DNA from: Lasiosphaeria ovina | Lineage: Eukaryota; Ascomycota; Sordariomycetes; Sordariales; Lasiosphaeriaceae | Length of the DNA: 64,000 nucleotides | Direction: 5' to 3' | NCBI GenBank assembly: GCA_033439765.1 | Contig: JAULSN010000013.1 | Span: forward strand, 124,001 to 188,000 | Shown here: piece after piece, positions 9,347 to 21,835 of the stretch | How positions within the stretch are numbered: the first letter of the stretch is position 1 | Layout: every line of letters begins with the position of its first letter | Made by a program: the position numbers and the translations under genes | Notes under the pieces: generated by a model | The model's database searches: none | What the model was told of the DNA's origin: nothing | The model's input: only the letters and a program-made list of their open reading frames with translations

Positions 9347-10967
9347 TCACCTTGGATACTCATAGACCCTAGTGGTGCCCTGCCATTTGGAGCTGTCAAA
9401 CGATGTCGACGAGTCACGGAAGTCGTGCCGTCCGGGCGGCGGGCGAGGCTGGTAGTGGCCGTGACTGAAGCCCGTCAGGGGCAAGGACTCTTCCGACTGC
9501 ATCCGGGTGCTGGCAGCCTCATCGCCCGTCTTTCGCGCCCGGACTGTAAAATTGTCAGTCAGCACCGCCCCAGATAACTCCACGGGCACAAACGAGAGGA
9601 AACTCACAGGCACTCATGAAAAACATCAGCGGCAGCGACAGCAAGCTCGAAATGGCAAACACCTGGCCCAAGTTCCAGCCGCCAAACAAGCTGTACTGTT
9701 GCCCGCTCAGGGACAGCAGCTGCTGGCGGTATCGCGTATAGCAGTACAGGAAGCCCCACGACATGAGGCCGAGCACGACGACGTCGACGATGCCGAGGAC
9801 GCTGGCCGTGTTGCGGGCGCGGCCGTCGCGCGTGGCATACCAGCGCGGGATCAGGCGGCTGCCGAGGCGCAGCAGGCAGTAGATGAGCAGCACGGCGCCG
9901 GCGACGATCAGCAGCGTGACGGTCTGGCGGTACTCGAATTCGCACACGTCGTCCCAGAAGGACTCGAAGTGGAAGGGCTGGTAGTACTCGCGCGACATGT
10001 TGACGCGCACGTAGAAAACCGTGACGGCCACGAGACCCAGCGAGGCGATGGAGATGATGATGGCGGCGGGGATTGTCGGCTTGGAGCTGGGCGCCGTCAA
10101 GGGTAGGGGAGTGCTGCGGTTCCCGCAGAGCGGACAGGCGATGGGTGTCGCCTTGTTCTGCCGTCGCAAGCAGGCGCCCATGCGGTACAGCCAGACGGAG
10201 AAGGTGGTGGTGAAGACGGTCACCCACAGCTCGAGCAGCAGGTCCTTGTACGAGAAGATCTTCGGGCGAGACGCAACCTCGAACTGCACGATGATGGCCG
10301 CCGGCAGGATCAACGAAAACGTCGAAGCTGCAACGGAGAGGCCGTCGTACCGGTCGTTGACGGCCGTGAAGATGATGGTGAAGAGGCGGCGCGTGGCCGA
10401 CAGCTGTTTTCGCGGGTTCGGCTGGCCCTGGTCGTCGAGCACCAGCGCACCGATCACAATGACGAGAGAGCAGAGGGTGGCAATGGCGCATTGGACGTAG
10501 TAGAAGATGAACATGCCCGGGCCGTTGATGCTCGCCAGCGGTAGCGGGTTGAAGCTGAGACGGCACGTTGTGTTGCGACACGCGCGCGCCGGCTTGTCCA
10601 CTGCCAGCGAGAAGTATGTCTGTCCCGTCTCATTTGCGTTGGCCGCGTCTGCCAGGTGGTTGAGTCTGTCGGACGCGTTGAGTCGCAGCAGGTGTTCCCA
10701 CTGGAGAATGTCGCCATATGTCGGTGCATCGCGTATCTCAGGGGCCAGGGCCGATCGGAAGTAGATCTCAGTCGTGTATGTCTTCAACGTGTCGGGAACC
10801 CAGAACGAGACATCGCGGTTGCTTCCTGGGCGGTCGTTCAAGTTAAAGATGGTTGAGACGTCGAACCACGTTGTGAGAAAGTCAGCTGCGGTGTTGCAGT
10901 CTGCGGGGAAGCTGAGCGCGTCCAGCGGCGGCGGCGACCAGACAGCGGCTGGACCAAGGGAGCCCAT
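9347..10967 (-). CDS. Seven-span membrane protein of unknown function, 518 aa, one intron
   Basis: Model: exon 1 10967-9608, intron 9607-9544 (64 bp; GTGAGT donor, CTGAC branch site, TTTTACAG acceptor, phase 1), exon 2 9543-9347. An in-frame TGA just upstream supports this start. Residues 1-150 are soluble or extracellular with NxS/T sites. Hydrophobic spans lie at about 152-176, 208-232, 242-263, 309-331, 360-378, 398-420 and 445-464. The loop after span 3 holds CPLCG, a possible metal or disulfide pair. The short C-terminal tail is hydrophilic and rich in Pro/Ser/Arg. I do not recognise the family; it has the look of uncharacterised ascomycete integral membrane proteins. A large reading frame in the other frame of the same strand is only a shadow. 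Confidence 0.85.
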
Positions 10968-11706
10968 GGCGTGTTTACTTCAGCACGCGCCGCCTTGGTT
11001 TATCTGTTGTGTTGGACAAAACGCGACTAGATGAAGTGTGGTCCAGATGAAGTGTGGTCGTGGCCGTGGTTGTTTGGCGCCAGGGACCAGGCTCTGGATT
11101 CTTGCCTGATGAAACGCCTTTAGACGCCAAGGCACCACCTGCATCTCGAGAGCCTGGTGGTGGCCGACTTTCTGCAGCCACTCGTCACAAAGCCTCACTC
11201 TGCACTGCTGCAGCCTCATTTAAATCCCGCACGCAAAAGTACCTGAAGCCTAGGCATGCAGGTCCGCAGATCTTGGCCTAGAATGCCGAGCTGTGGCGCG
11301 GCCGCCCAAGGCAGCCGATAAGGCTCTCACAGACGCCAGTTCAAAAGCGCATGGATATGGGGCTTGACACGCATGTTACCCTAAAGTTCCCACAACTGCG
11401 CCGAGGGAGGTAATAACTATTAGGACCCCTATTCTAGAATCTTAGAGGCCTTTGTCTAAGACCTTTCGGTGAGGTATTCTTTGGCTTAGTTATAATACTC
11501 GGCTAAATTGTAGCAAACCGATGGGGAGATGCTTAATCATGGGTTCAAAAACTTCATACCAAACCCGGCCAGGAGCTGTTGAAGACCCTGGTGGATATGA
11601 GGCGAGACAGGCTTCAAGCGTAAGCGTTGAGAGACAGCGGCCGAAAACAGGTGATTGAGAGAGAGAGAAAGAGTCCAACCAAGCATTCAGAACTGTCGTC
11701 GCGCGT
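10968..11706. other. Intergenic, no gene seen
   Basis: Contains the promoter side of the membrane-protein gene and the 3' side of the kinase gene. A short AT-rich, TAG-rich stretch near 11410-11520 may be a scrap of mutated transposon. Nothing else recognised. Confidence 0.5.
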
Positions 11707-13497
11707 TCAAGACATATCCAAAGCCGTGATAGCATCATCAAACGCACATGCCATGTCCCCATACAGTGTGTCGGGCGCCTCTGTATTCATCCCAGTGGAG
11801 ATCCCGCCGTCGCTAGGGCGGAAGAGGATGCAACGCAGTTCATCGGTGAGGGTTTTGACCGCCTCAAATTCCCCAGACGGCATCTCGGCCGTGATAAGCG
11901 CAAACTCGTGCTCGCTCATGTCGGCTTCCTTGATACGCGCCAGCTCGCCGAAGCCTGCCCCGGGCCGGATCCACTCCCGTAGACGACTATCCTGCGGCGG
12001 AATATCCGAGCCACGACAGACGACGGCCCAAAGAAGGACATAGAACAAAGACTCCAGGTCATGACGGTATGTGTGAGGCTTGCCTTCGAGAAGGCCAATG
12101 GCCATGAACGGCTGGGTACCGACCTGGCGGTTTGGGTCGACGACTTCGGATTCCAGGTCCAAGGCAACATGGAGATTGATCAGCATCCCCTTGGGCGTGT
12201 TCTCGCCATCTCCATCCGGGATGATGATGTTGTCCATGGAGATGTCCCGGTGCAGGATCTTGCCGTCAAAGTACAGTGAGTGGTGCGCCTTGACGACATC
12301 GCGCAGGGCCAAGAGGAGCTCGATCGCCGTTCCGAATTGCTGCAGAGGGCGGCCGTATGGAGAGACGACCACGCAGTCCAAGACCCAGTCATTTAGCGGG
12401 GCATGGCCTTCATCATTAATATCCACCCCGGCGCTGTGGGTATTGAAGCCTCCCCCGCCCGCAGCCAGGGTTTGAAAGGCCAACGACCTCGGGGGTCCGA
12501 TACGCAAACCTTCGTGCATGCTGGCGGTGCGTTCCAACTCCTGCACCACCAAAAGATGGCTTACTCCCCATACGCGCCGATCTGTGACAATTTCGAGGAG
12601 CTTTTTCTCAGGGCGTGCGGTAGCCAGCCGCCAAGCGAATTTGACCACGACGTCGCTGGCATCACGGCCGCTGCGTGATCCACGTGCTCGGTAGCAAGTT
12701 GGCCTCCCCCGAGCCAGGATGCCTTCGGGCGATGCGATGGCAGGTTCTTGCAGGTAGAGTTTCGCTTTTTCTGCCCGCCGTGATGCGTCGTACTCTCGGA
12801 TGCGAACGTATCTGGCGGCCAGGAGACGGTCCTGCTGGACGAAGATGTTGAGGCCCAGCTCCGAGTCGCTCATCAGCGTGTAGCCAGCTAGGGCAGTCAC
12901 AAAGCGCTGGCGCTGGCCATGGTTTTCGAGGTCCAGAGGCTCGTCGCAGTAAAGACCGAAGCGGTCAAAGACCCAAAGCTCGGCAAGGAAGGGACGAAGA
13001 GTAATTTGGAAACCGTGCAGGAAGCGACGGTCTGGCTGGGCCCTGAAGACTTCTCGTGCGTACCCGAAGAGTCGCAAGAGACTGGCTTGATACGCCTCTT
13101 CTTCGGCGTTGGAAACCTCGCCAATCACTTGGGCATCGTCAGCCCACATGCGAGACTGGTAGTCGTCCACGCCGTCAGACTCGGAGTCTTCGGTTGTTCC
13201 GGATGCAAGTAGAATAGCGGGTAGGTCGATTGCGTAAGAGGTGCCGAAAGCAGATTGAATGCCGGAGGGCAAGTCCGACTGGATGCTGCTGACCCAGTCT
13301 AGGAAAGAGCGCCTGGACCGTGGAGTTGGGAACTCGACGCCCTCGCCTTCGCCGCTGCCATTTGTGCTGAGCGTCTGGACAATGCGGTCCGCTTCTGGCG
13401 ACCAGGGCTTGGCTGCAAAGAACTTGTCGTAGAAGCCCCCAACGTTGCTATAGAGATTGCCGTTCAAGTCATCAAGGAGAGGTTGTATTTCATCCAT
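11707..13497 (-). CDS. FunK1-type fungal protein kinase, possible pseudokinase, 596 aa
   Basis: Single-exon gene. Order: a family-specific N-terminal region, a beta-3-like lysine (DVVVKFAW, about 283-290), the catalytic loop HRDISMDN (about 426-433) as in FunK1 kinases, which are restricted to fungi, then a conserved C-lobe (QVGTQPFMAIGLL and YRHDLESLFYVLLW, about 468-500). The segment that usually reads LIDFDLA, whose Asp binds metal, reads LINLHVA here (about 449-455), so the DFG-equivalent Asp appears to be Asn. Catalytic activity may be weak or absent. Substrates of this family are unknown. The gene stands alone between an orphan membrane protein and a degenerate NLR region; it carries no stop or frameshift. 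Confidence 0.9.
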   Translation of the reverse strand: MDEIQPLLDDLNGNLYSNVGGFYDKFFAAKPWSPEADRIVQTLSTNGSGEGEGVEFPTPRSRRSFLDWVSSIQSDLPSGIQSAFGTSYAIDLPAILLASGTTEDSESDGVDDYQSRMWADDAQVIGEVSNAEEEAYQASLLRLFGYAREVFRAQPDRRFLHGFQITLRPFLAELWVFDRFGLYCDEPLDLENHGQRQRFVTALAGYTLMSDSELGLNIFVQQDRLLAARYVRIREYDASRRAEKAKLYLQEPAIASPEGILARGRPTCYRARGSRSGRDASDVVVKFAWRLATARPEKKLLEIVTDRRVWGVSHLLVVQELERTASMHEGLRIGPPRSLAFQTLAAGGGGFNTHSAGVDINDEGHAPLNDWVLDCVVVSPYGRPLQQFGTAIELLLALRDVVKAHHSLYFDGKILHRDISMDNIIIPDGDGENTPKGMLINLHVALDLESEVVDPNRQVGTQPFMAIGLLEGKPHTYRHDLESLFYVLLWAVVCRGSDIPPQDSRLREWIRPGAGFGELARIKEADMSEHEFALITAEMPSGEFEAVKTLTDELRCILFRPSDGGISTGMNTEAPDTLYGDMACAFDDAITALDMS

Positions 13498-14619
13498 GAT
13501 GAGAGCTTTGTCTATTCCCGAGCGTAGGGATAGAATCTAGGGAAACGCATGGGCACATGGAGAACATTCTACTCAGAATCAGACTTGGATCGCACTGTTA
13601 ATATAGCTTTTAGAGCTTTGGCATAGGGGCAAGTCATGTTGCGTTGTCCAAACCTGACAGTTTGAACATTGGCCCCCAACCGAGGCTTTCAGAAGGGGTT
13701 GGTTGCCTAGAGCTGTTGCCTGGTAGCGCCATAGAATTCTGCGCATGCGCCGTACAATTCGAGAGCGCCAAGCCCCACCTCAGGCTTCACATTTTCTTGT
13801 ACTACTCCAATCTCCGAGCGACGAGATGAGACTACGTGGTTTTACACATTTCCCGGTTTACTCGCACGACCCCTTTCTTTACCCCTTTTCGTCAAAAAGC
13901 ACTGTAGCTGCCTGCTGCAAAGCTGGACATTTTTAATTTTTTGAACCGGTAACTAGTTTTCGGCGAACCAACGCAACCAACAGCAACGAGCCATAATACC
14001 CAATACTACCCAAAAATGGAGGCCTCTAGAAGTGGTCTTATCTTTCGTCGGGTCCTCCAATGGTATGCGTCTACCATCATCCATGGTATTCGCACGTTTT
14101 AGGTCACTTTTTGCGATCTACATTGGCGTCTGTGTAACAGTGCGTCGACGAAGTCCGAACCTGACACACCTAGGTTGCTGACAGCAGGAGGTCTCTATTC
14201 TGTAGATGGACAAATAATGGATAAATAGTGCCCAAATCCAAGCCCACAGCCTGTTCTGACGTGTTTAGCGCTTGTCCGCTATTCGGTGCCTTTCCTAGAA
14301 ACTTTCGTTAAGGCTCCTTTGCAGTTGCACAAAGATGGCGGTACTCGCTCCATGTGGATCATTTCCTTGGAATGTGATAATTCCGGATAAGCGAGCGTCG
14401 AGGAGTCGAGAGAGAATTTCGTATGGTAAAGGTCATCTCGTGGAAGAGATAAATGATCTGCCTATGGAATCTTTCTTTCCGATGTATATCCCCAGGGAAT
14501 AGCCGGAGTAGTAGTTGCCGTGGACTTCATGACTTCCCCAGAAAGGACGCTAAGGCACTGACAAACTCCATGTATGAGTCATCGATGCTCCCGCTGCTAT
14601 CGATCTATAGCCAGCAGCA
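13498..14619. other. Intergenic, no gene seen
   Basis: About 1.1 kb holding the upstream region of the kinase gene. No open frame with a recognisable domain and no repeat or RNA gene was found on either strand. Confidence 0.5.
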
Positions 14620-14955
14620 TTAGAACAAACCGTCTTTGTCGTTTACTGTGGAGTTGGAGCTAATCACCTCAACAAGGGTGCCCTTCTTCTTGTAGAGCTC
14701 CACGACAGGCGGGCATTCCTTTTCGTGCTGCTCGTACCTCTTCTCAAACAGCGACCCGTCATCCACTCCACGCTTCCTCGCCACGTAGCGACCCTTCAAG
14801 ACCTGTTTCGGACACAAGAAATAGACGACTAGGTCTGGGAAATCCTCGGGACCCGACGACGCCAGCACTTCCGCGCCGCCGTCTCCTGCTCCAACCTTCG
14901 TGGGAATCCGTCGAGCAGGGCCGTCTTCCTGCGCCCCTGTATCGCCTCTGCGCTA
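14620..14955 (-). pseudogene. Fragment of a UMP/adenylate kinase-family gene
   Basis: On the minus strand ALLDGFPRRLEQ (about 14925-14890) matches the DGFPR motif of adenylate/UMP-CMP kinases. After a shift of one frame, PDLVVYFLCPKQVLKGRYV, then EKRYEQHEKECPPVVELYKK and GTLVEVIS follow the family's C-terminal half in order. The P-loop N-terminal half is missing and the two pieces are in different frames, so this is a dead fragment unless a very short intron is assumed. It abuts, head to head, the truncated NLR sequence that starts at about 14957. Confidence 0.65.
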
Positions 14956-14956
14956 G

Positions 14957-15741
14957 GCAGCCAGCGTGGCCGCTAACATGATGCACAGTTTTCCAAACGT
15001 CAGGATAGGGCTGTTGGTTGGCATTGGCGGCGGCGCTCCCACCCTGCCAACGCACGACATTCGTCTAGGAGACATTGTTGTGAGCGCGTCCCGCAACGGG
15101 GAGAGCGGCGTATTTCAGTACTACTATGGCAAGACGATCCAAGGCTAGAGTTTCTAGCACACACGCTTCTTGAACCAGCCCCCGGTCCTCCTGCGGACTG
15201 CATTGATGGGCATTCAGGCGCAGTACAGGAGGAAGGGACACCAGCTTGGCAAAGCCATCGACGACATTCTCAACAGAAACCCACGGCTGGCCGACTGGGG
15301 TACGGTCGGCCGCAGCCGGGTGCCGACAGCTTATTCAAGGCCGGCGTGTCCCACGACTTGCGCGGATGCACGGCATTCTGCGCCAAGGATCCATCGAATC
15401 TGGTCGTGCGACGAGAGCGGACGACCAACGAGGACAATCCGGCAATCCACTACGGTGTGATCGCTTCGGCGAACCAGCTGATGAAGGATGCCTTGATTCG
15501 GGACAAGCTGGCGGCGGAGAAAATGTTTTGTGCTTTGAGATGGAAGCTGCAGGGCTGATGAACAATTTCCCCTGCTTGGTTATCCGTGGTATATGTGACT
15601 ATGCAGACTCGCATAAGAACAAAGACTGGCAAGGGTACGCGGCGATGGCGGCAGCAGCGTGTGCGAAGGACCTTCTTTGCCGGATTCCACCAAACAAGAT
15701 CGAGTTGGAGACGAGCGTGAGAGACCTTCTCCCTGGTGGTT
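14957..15741 (+). pseudogene. PNP_UDP (nucleoside phosphorylase-like) domain of a dead NLR gene
   Basis: The frames give [76 protein letters not shown] and [20 protein letters not shown] in the right order for the purine/uridine phosphorylase-like sensor domain at the N-terminus of fungal NLRs. It is broken by TAG stops in KTIQG..SF..HT (both fitting Gln-to-TAG), by at least two frameshifts between 15290 and 15530, and by loss of the first part of the domain. No translation product is expected. Confidence 0.85.
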
Positions 15742-15814
15742 AGTCATTTCTATAGCTTATATTGTCTTATATTATTTCAAACCCTGATAACTAGGACTAG
15801 TCCTTGGCTTCATA

Positions 15815-16589
15815 TCCAGAGAGGAAAAATTCCACATACTCAATTGGCTTACGCCCGTCGATTATGGACCCCAGCAAAGTGACTGCATCAGGCGGCTGTA
15901 GGAGGGAACAGGCCAGTGGCTCTTGCAGTCAAAAGAGTTCACCGCATGGGTGGAGACAAGTCAACAGACGCTATTCTGTCCGGGTATTCCTGGAGCCGGG
16001 AAAACGATTCTCACGTCCGCCGTCGTTGACAGCCTCATACGAAAATTTCAAGACGACCCCCGCATTGGTATTGCGTATGTGTACTGCAACTTTCAGCGGT
16101 CGGACGAGCAAAAAGTCGAAGACCTGCTGGCGAGCTTACTGAAGCAGCTAGCTGAGAGCTGTCCTTCGCTCCCGGCGGAGGTGGAATGTCTCTATAATCA
16201 GCACCAGCCCAAGCGAGCACGCCCGCCACTCGAGAGAATCTTAACCACATTCTACGCCGTGGCCACCAGATACAGTAGAATATTCATCATCGTCGACGCA
16301 CTTGACGAATGTCAAACCGCCGGTAATTGCCGGAAGAAATTTCTTTCCGAGCTTTTCGACCTCCAGACAAGACACGGAGTCAATATTCTGACAACGTCCA
16401 GGTTTGATCCGGAGATTGTTGATCGCTTCAAGAGCAGTAGCAGCGGGTTGCTGGAGATTCGTACGAGCCTTGAGGATGTGGCGAGATACTTGAAGGGGCA
16501 TATGGGCGAGCTCCAGTCTTTCGTCCAGCAAGACCGAGAATTGCAGGAGGAGATTAAGAAAGGAATTGCCGAAGCCGCGGATGGGATGT
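15815..16589 (+). pseudogene. NACHT domain of the dead NLR gene, split by a copia element
   Basis: The frame runs FHILNWLTPVDYGPQQSD, then one TAG, then [12 protein letters not shown], then the P-loop [12 protein letters not shown] (about 15980), Walker [11 protein letters not shown] (about 16290), and [15 protein letters not shown]. These are the nucleotide-binding motifs of NACHT NTPases (STAND family). The exon ends in GAAEAADG.M at the original splice donor near 16587. There the copia element (16590-22235) separates it from the next exon. It belongs with the PNP domain before it and the ankyrin repeats after it. Confidence 0.88.
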
Positions 16590-16762
16590 TGTTGGGAGGA
16601 AAGGTAAGGACTGGATTGCTTGGAGGAAGTCTAGCTATCTGGGCCACAGCGGAATATATATGTGGAAGTGATGGCCTGGACCGGTGGATCCCATATCCAC
16701 TTATGCCTCGGCTTGAGGGCATCAGGCCGGGGTCCGGCCTGATCCCTGCTAGCCTGGCCACA
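16590..16762 (-). repeat. LTR of copia element (3' LTR in minus orientation)
   Basis: 173 bp, TGTTGGGAGG to CTGGCCACA. One transition relative to 22063-22235. Preceded by GATGT. Confidence 0.95.
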
Positions 16763-16930
16763 TACCCCCTCAGGCCAGAATCTTCCAAGTAAGGCTGTAA
16801 AATGTGTCTAAATATAGTGTGGTGATAATTCCTTGGTATTGAGTATGTGTTCGGGAAGTTCCGCTCAGCTAGCCTTCCAATTAGTATTTTTATCGTAAAA
16901 TGGCCTTTCCACCCCCTTAAGCCTTTGTCG

Positions 16931-19900
16931 TTAGTTATTAACTAGCCAGGGCACCTTGTGTGCCTCCATTCCTAGTATTCTAACGAAATGAGCGTGTTTT
17001 TCTATACTGAGCGGCTTTGTAAGACCGTCTATAGCTATCTCGGTCCCGGGGATATGAGTCACGTTAATCATGCCTTTCTTAACCCTATTAATAATCCATT
17101 TATACCGTATATCGATATAGCGAGTACGGGCTGTATTAAGGGGGTTCATAACGTTGATCTTGGCGTTCATACTATTAGTAAATAATATAATAAGAAGTGG
17201 TTGGTATACCCCGAAGTCCTTGAGTAGTTCATTAATCTACTAGGCGGACTATAAGGCGGGTATGAGGTTCGTAAACTCTACCTTAGTAGTACTATATGTT
17301 ACGTAGGTCTACTTCTTCGTCTTCTAGTATACCGGGCAGCCGGCTAGGAAAACGACGTGGGCGCCGGTAGAGTAGTGATATAGAAGGTCGTCGGCGAAGG
17401 AGGCATCGGCATAGGTTATAAAGCTTATATTATTAAGGTTAAGGTTGTAATTATATATAAGGGTTAAGTACTTAGTACCCTTTAGGTAGCGAAATAGGTA
17501 CTTCATGACTTATAGGTATTCCTTGGAAGGGCCGCTATTACCTTTATATAGCCTAGAGATAGTATAGGCGATATTAGGTCTTATATTATATATAAGGAAG
17601 TTTAGGGAGCCGGTCTTCTTAATATAGGCCTTTATTTCTTTATAGAGAGGGTCCCAGATTCTAGGGATCTCAATACGTAAGGGCCAGGGAGCTTTGGTCG
17701 GGTTGAGGTCTTAGTAGCCGAATTTTCCGAGTATGAGGTCGATATAGGCTTCCTATAAGAGGGAAACCGTAGTATTATTATTACTCCAGAAGATATTAAT
17801 ACCTAGGAACCTTATAGGCTCCCCGATATCCTTGATCTCGAACCGTTCTATAATACTATTACGGACTTGGTCGATTTCTTCGTTAGTTAGAGCGGCAATA
17901 ATGAAGTTATCTATATAGAGGATAATATAGTAGTCCTTTTCTCTATACTTAAGAAGGTATAGGTCGGAGCCGAAGGGTATGAAGCTAAGGGCCTTGAAGA
18001 AGGGAACGATAATATTAAACTAGTAGAGCGGAGACTTCCTCAGGCCGTAGAGGGCTTTATTAAGGAGCCAAACCTTCGTACGGTTAGTATTAGGGATACC
18101 GGGAGGTTATTCAACGTAGATAGTAGTTCCCTTAGGTACGTTAGTATTCAGGAAGGCGGTTTTAAAGTCGAATTATCTACGCTTATAGCCCTTTACCGTA
18201 ATTATAATAAGGAAGTACTTTACGCTAGTACTATTAGCGACGGCGGTATATATATTATCGAGGGCCCAGTTATCTTCTTCGTAGTTACCGTAGACTATAA
18301 AGCGGGCTCGCTTTACCTACTCGTTAAGAGCTATTTCGAGTTTGGTATCGTATACCCATTTCCCGGGTAGCACTAGTACTCCGGTAGGCCTATTAACGAG
18401 GGTAAAGACCTATATTATTTTAAGGCTCTTAATCTATAACTTTATCGTAGGCAGCTAGCTAGTATCGTAATCTAGGGTCTTCTAGGCGGCTCGAAGATTC
18501 TTAGGGATCTCTGGCTTCTACTAGGTAGCTAGGTTATATATGGCCTATATTACTAATAAAAGGAAGCCGACTTCGTAGTACTATATAGGGACCTTATGGA
18601 CTAGGTATATAGACTTAGGTGGTGGTTTAGGCGGGCGGCGAGGCCTTGAGGCGGCGGCTGTTGGCGTTACCGTTGGTGCCGGTCGCTTCCGGACCGGGGG
18701 AAGGCGGGCTACGGCCCTTATAGCTAGGGACTGCGTTATCCTCGCTACTAGGGGTTGTGAGGTAGGTACCGGGGCTTCTTCTATGATATCGGCGATGTCT
18801 TCGGCTTCGAAGAAAGGCTCTCTATCCTCTTCCGCGAACCGGACCTGAATAGAGTTACGTATAGGCGGGGAGGGCGGCGGGGCATTAGGTGAGGCTCGTA
18901 TTGAGGGCCGTACCGGTAGCTGGGCCGTTATAGATGCGCGCGGCGTGGTGTTAAGGGTGCTCTGGTGCCGTGTTGTGATGATAGGTACGGTACCGAGGTC
19001 CTTAACCGGTATGAGCGAGGGCGGCTTAGGTATACCGATTTATGAGGCGCCCGGGGTAGTCTCTAGGGACGGGAATACCGTAGAATAGCGGGAGGGTTCG
19101 CGGGGAGGCGTATACGTATATTTATCGGCTTACGGCGGTACCTGCCGGGTAGGTACCGGTAAGGCCGGGGTTAGTATATCGATCTCTATATTAGTTACTC
19201 TCTCAACTTTATCTATAGTTAAGTCTTCGAATATAACTTCGTATTCGGCCTTATTACCTTCTAAAGTAGACGGCGTATCTTCCTCGTTGAACCTAACGGC
19301 CGAAGCGCGAATAATCTTTCCTTCCTTTAGCTTATAAATCTAGTAGATCTTACCGTGGAGGTCCCCGTAACCGATGAGCCTACCCTCTATTACGCGGGGT
19401 ATGAACTTATCGGAGTCTATACGGGTCTACTTCTTTCTATAGAAGTAAGCCGCGTAGTAGTAGGAGCGTAGGTACTTAATAAATAGCTTATAAAGGCTAT
19501 AATATATATTAAGTCCTTTATATATAACCTAATAAGGGCTTTTGCTTCCTTCGTTACGTTATATTAGAAGTAGGTTAAGAACCCGGACCGTTATATTAAT
19601 TATGAATAGCTAAAGGTATTTAAGAATACCGTATTCGATTATTAGGACTCTCGCTCTTATTATAATCTCCCTACCCGCCCTTTCTAATACTCCGTTTATC
19701 TACGGAGTATTAAGCGGGGTGTTATATATCTCGATACCCTTTTCTTTAGCCTATCTATTAAGCTTAGAGTCGTAGAACTCGTATATAGCCTATCCGAATT
19801 CGCTACTTCCGTCGATACCGATAACCTTAATCTTTCTTCGTAACTATATCTCGACCATTTTAACGAGCTATACTAGTTCGATAAAGGCCTACTTCTTTTC

Positions 19901-21835
19901 TCTATAAAAACGAATCTAATAATAGCCTAAGTAAATATTAATAAAGTAGGTAGTATAACGTTGGCCGAGGTAGCCGGGTTTACGGTAGGTAATTAGGTTA
20001 ACTCTAATAAAGTTAAGCGGAGCGTTATATATTACCTCGGTCCTCTTATCGATTAGGTCTATTACCTTCCCGAGAATATAGGGCTTATAGAAGTCTTTAT
20101 TATATACGCCTATAATCTTAATACTGGCTCTATTATAGGCCTTAACGACGATTTCCGGGTTAGTATAGAGGAGGCGCCGGTATATCGTTTCGTATATGAT
20201 CGAGGCTAGTAGAGCCTTATGAACCGTGATATTAGGTGGTAGGTCGCGAGATATAATATATAGAAAGACTAGTAGGCCGCCTACCTACTAAAGGTCGGCT
20301 ACGGGCTTCCTACTTCCTTTCTCTAGGACCCTATTATCCTCTATATTCTATATAAGGCCTACGAGAGAGAGGGATATAGGGCTTACGAGGTTGACCGGGG
20401 TTTCCGGGTAGTAGTATACCTATCCGAGATATATATCCCGATATATATTACCTATATATATCGATAGTTTAACGTTACCGATATAGAATAACTTAGCCGT
20501 ATAGCCGGTAGATCCGCCGTACTACTATATACGGGCGAGTAGGCTGAGCTTCGTAAACTACTTAAGGTTATTAAATAAGGTCTTTAAAGCGCCTATATCG
20601 AAGATAACTATATCTTTATTAATCTCTATTACCTTAAGAGCTTATTGGACTTCGGTCGTAGCTATTAGAGGTTCCGCCGGGGGCTCTAGTAAAAATCCTA
20701 CTCCGTAGAAGCCTTAGGGTTACTATAAGGGGGCTACGGACTAGTATAGAAGCTTCCTCTAAATAGGAGGTTCGAGGTCTCGGGGCCGGCGAGGCCGCTC
20801 GAGTTATATTATAGTATTATAGCCGTACCTAAAGGTCCTACCTTAGCCGCTATAGCTTCCCTTTTCTATCTCCAGGTATTAGGAGCCGCCTAGGGGTTAT
20901 ACTAGAAGTATTCTTTTCCAGCCGGGATATATTTACCGTAGGGTATATGATATTTCTAGCTCTTTAGGATCTTGGTTATATATTAGCTATATTATTCTTT
21001 CTCCCTACCGCCCTTCTTATTCTCTCCTTATATATTCGAGGGTGCCTATTAGGTAGGCTATAAGGAGGGGGTTGTCGGTTTAGGTAGCTAGAGGTAGGAA
21101 CCGGAGCGCTTCTCTTTATCGGCTTTTACGTTAAGGATCTATAGGAAACCTTACTAGTTTAGTTTCTTATTCTTAATCTAGTATTCCTATAGTAGTAGGT
21201 CGTTAGGGTATATATTCTTAACGGAGCTAAGGGCGTTCTGGAGGGCTTGGTCGTTACTAATGATTATACCTATGGCTTGGAGTTGGTCTTTGAGGAGTTA
21301 TAGCTTATTGATTAGGCCGTATATTATATTAAAGTCCTTACGGTAGAGGGAGGAAAACTCTCGTAGGAGCTCGCGGCGGGAGAGCTTGCCTATACTCGGA
21401 ATCGTACGGTAGACTAGGTCAAACGTGACCTTCGGGTCTTCTTCTGCCTATAACCAGCCGTATTGACGAAGTATTTGAACCACTATAGGATTAATAAAGG
21501 GTAGTCATAATGATTCCTACCGCTATATAGCGGCCTGTATATTAGGTTAGGTATTCCGCAGAGTCGAGGGCGAATGCCGGTGTGGCGGTGCCCGATATAG
21601 CTATACCGGGTGTGGCGGTGCCCGGGGTAATACTACCCGGGGTAATACTACCCGGTATAGTGAAGGTTGTAGCGGGTATAGGTATGCCTACCGTCGGGGC
21701 CGGCGTGGCTCCGGGCGGTGTGATCGGTTCGATGTATGTAATTAGGCCTGCAGAACCGAGGGCGTTACGGATCGCTGCCTTCCAGGCGACGAAGTTCTCG
21801 TCGCCCTTTAATTCAGGGACCTTGACTTTGACCAT
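16931..21835 (-). pseudogene. Copia gag-pol polyprotein, RIP-mutated
   Basis: The gag start at 21835 reads MVKVKVPELKGDENFVAWKA, a typical copia gag opening, followed by a Pro/Gly/Thr-rich repeat (ITPGSITPGTATPG). Near 17500 MKYLFRYLKGTKYL and TYADASFADD mark RT/RNase H, and near 17100 ARTRYIDIRYKWI, then HIPGTEIAIDGLTKPL mark the RNase H C-terminus. Between them are very many stops, mostly TAG/TAA. No active polyprotein can be made. Confidence 0.88.

Noticed and set aside
9604..10581. 325-codon frame on the minus strand overlapping the membrane-protein gene
   Set aside because: Different frame of the same strand; Arg/His/Pro-rich shadow of a GC-biased gene, no domain.
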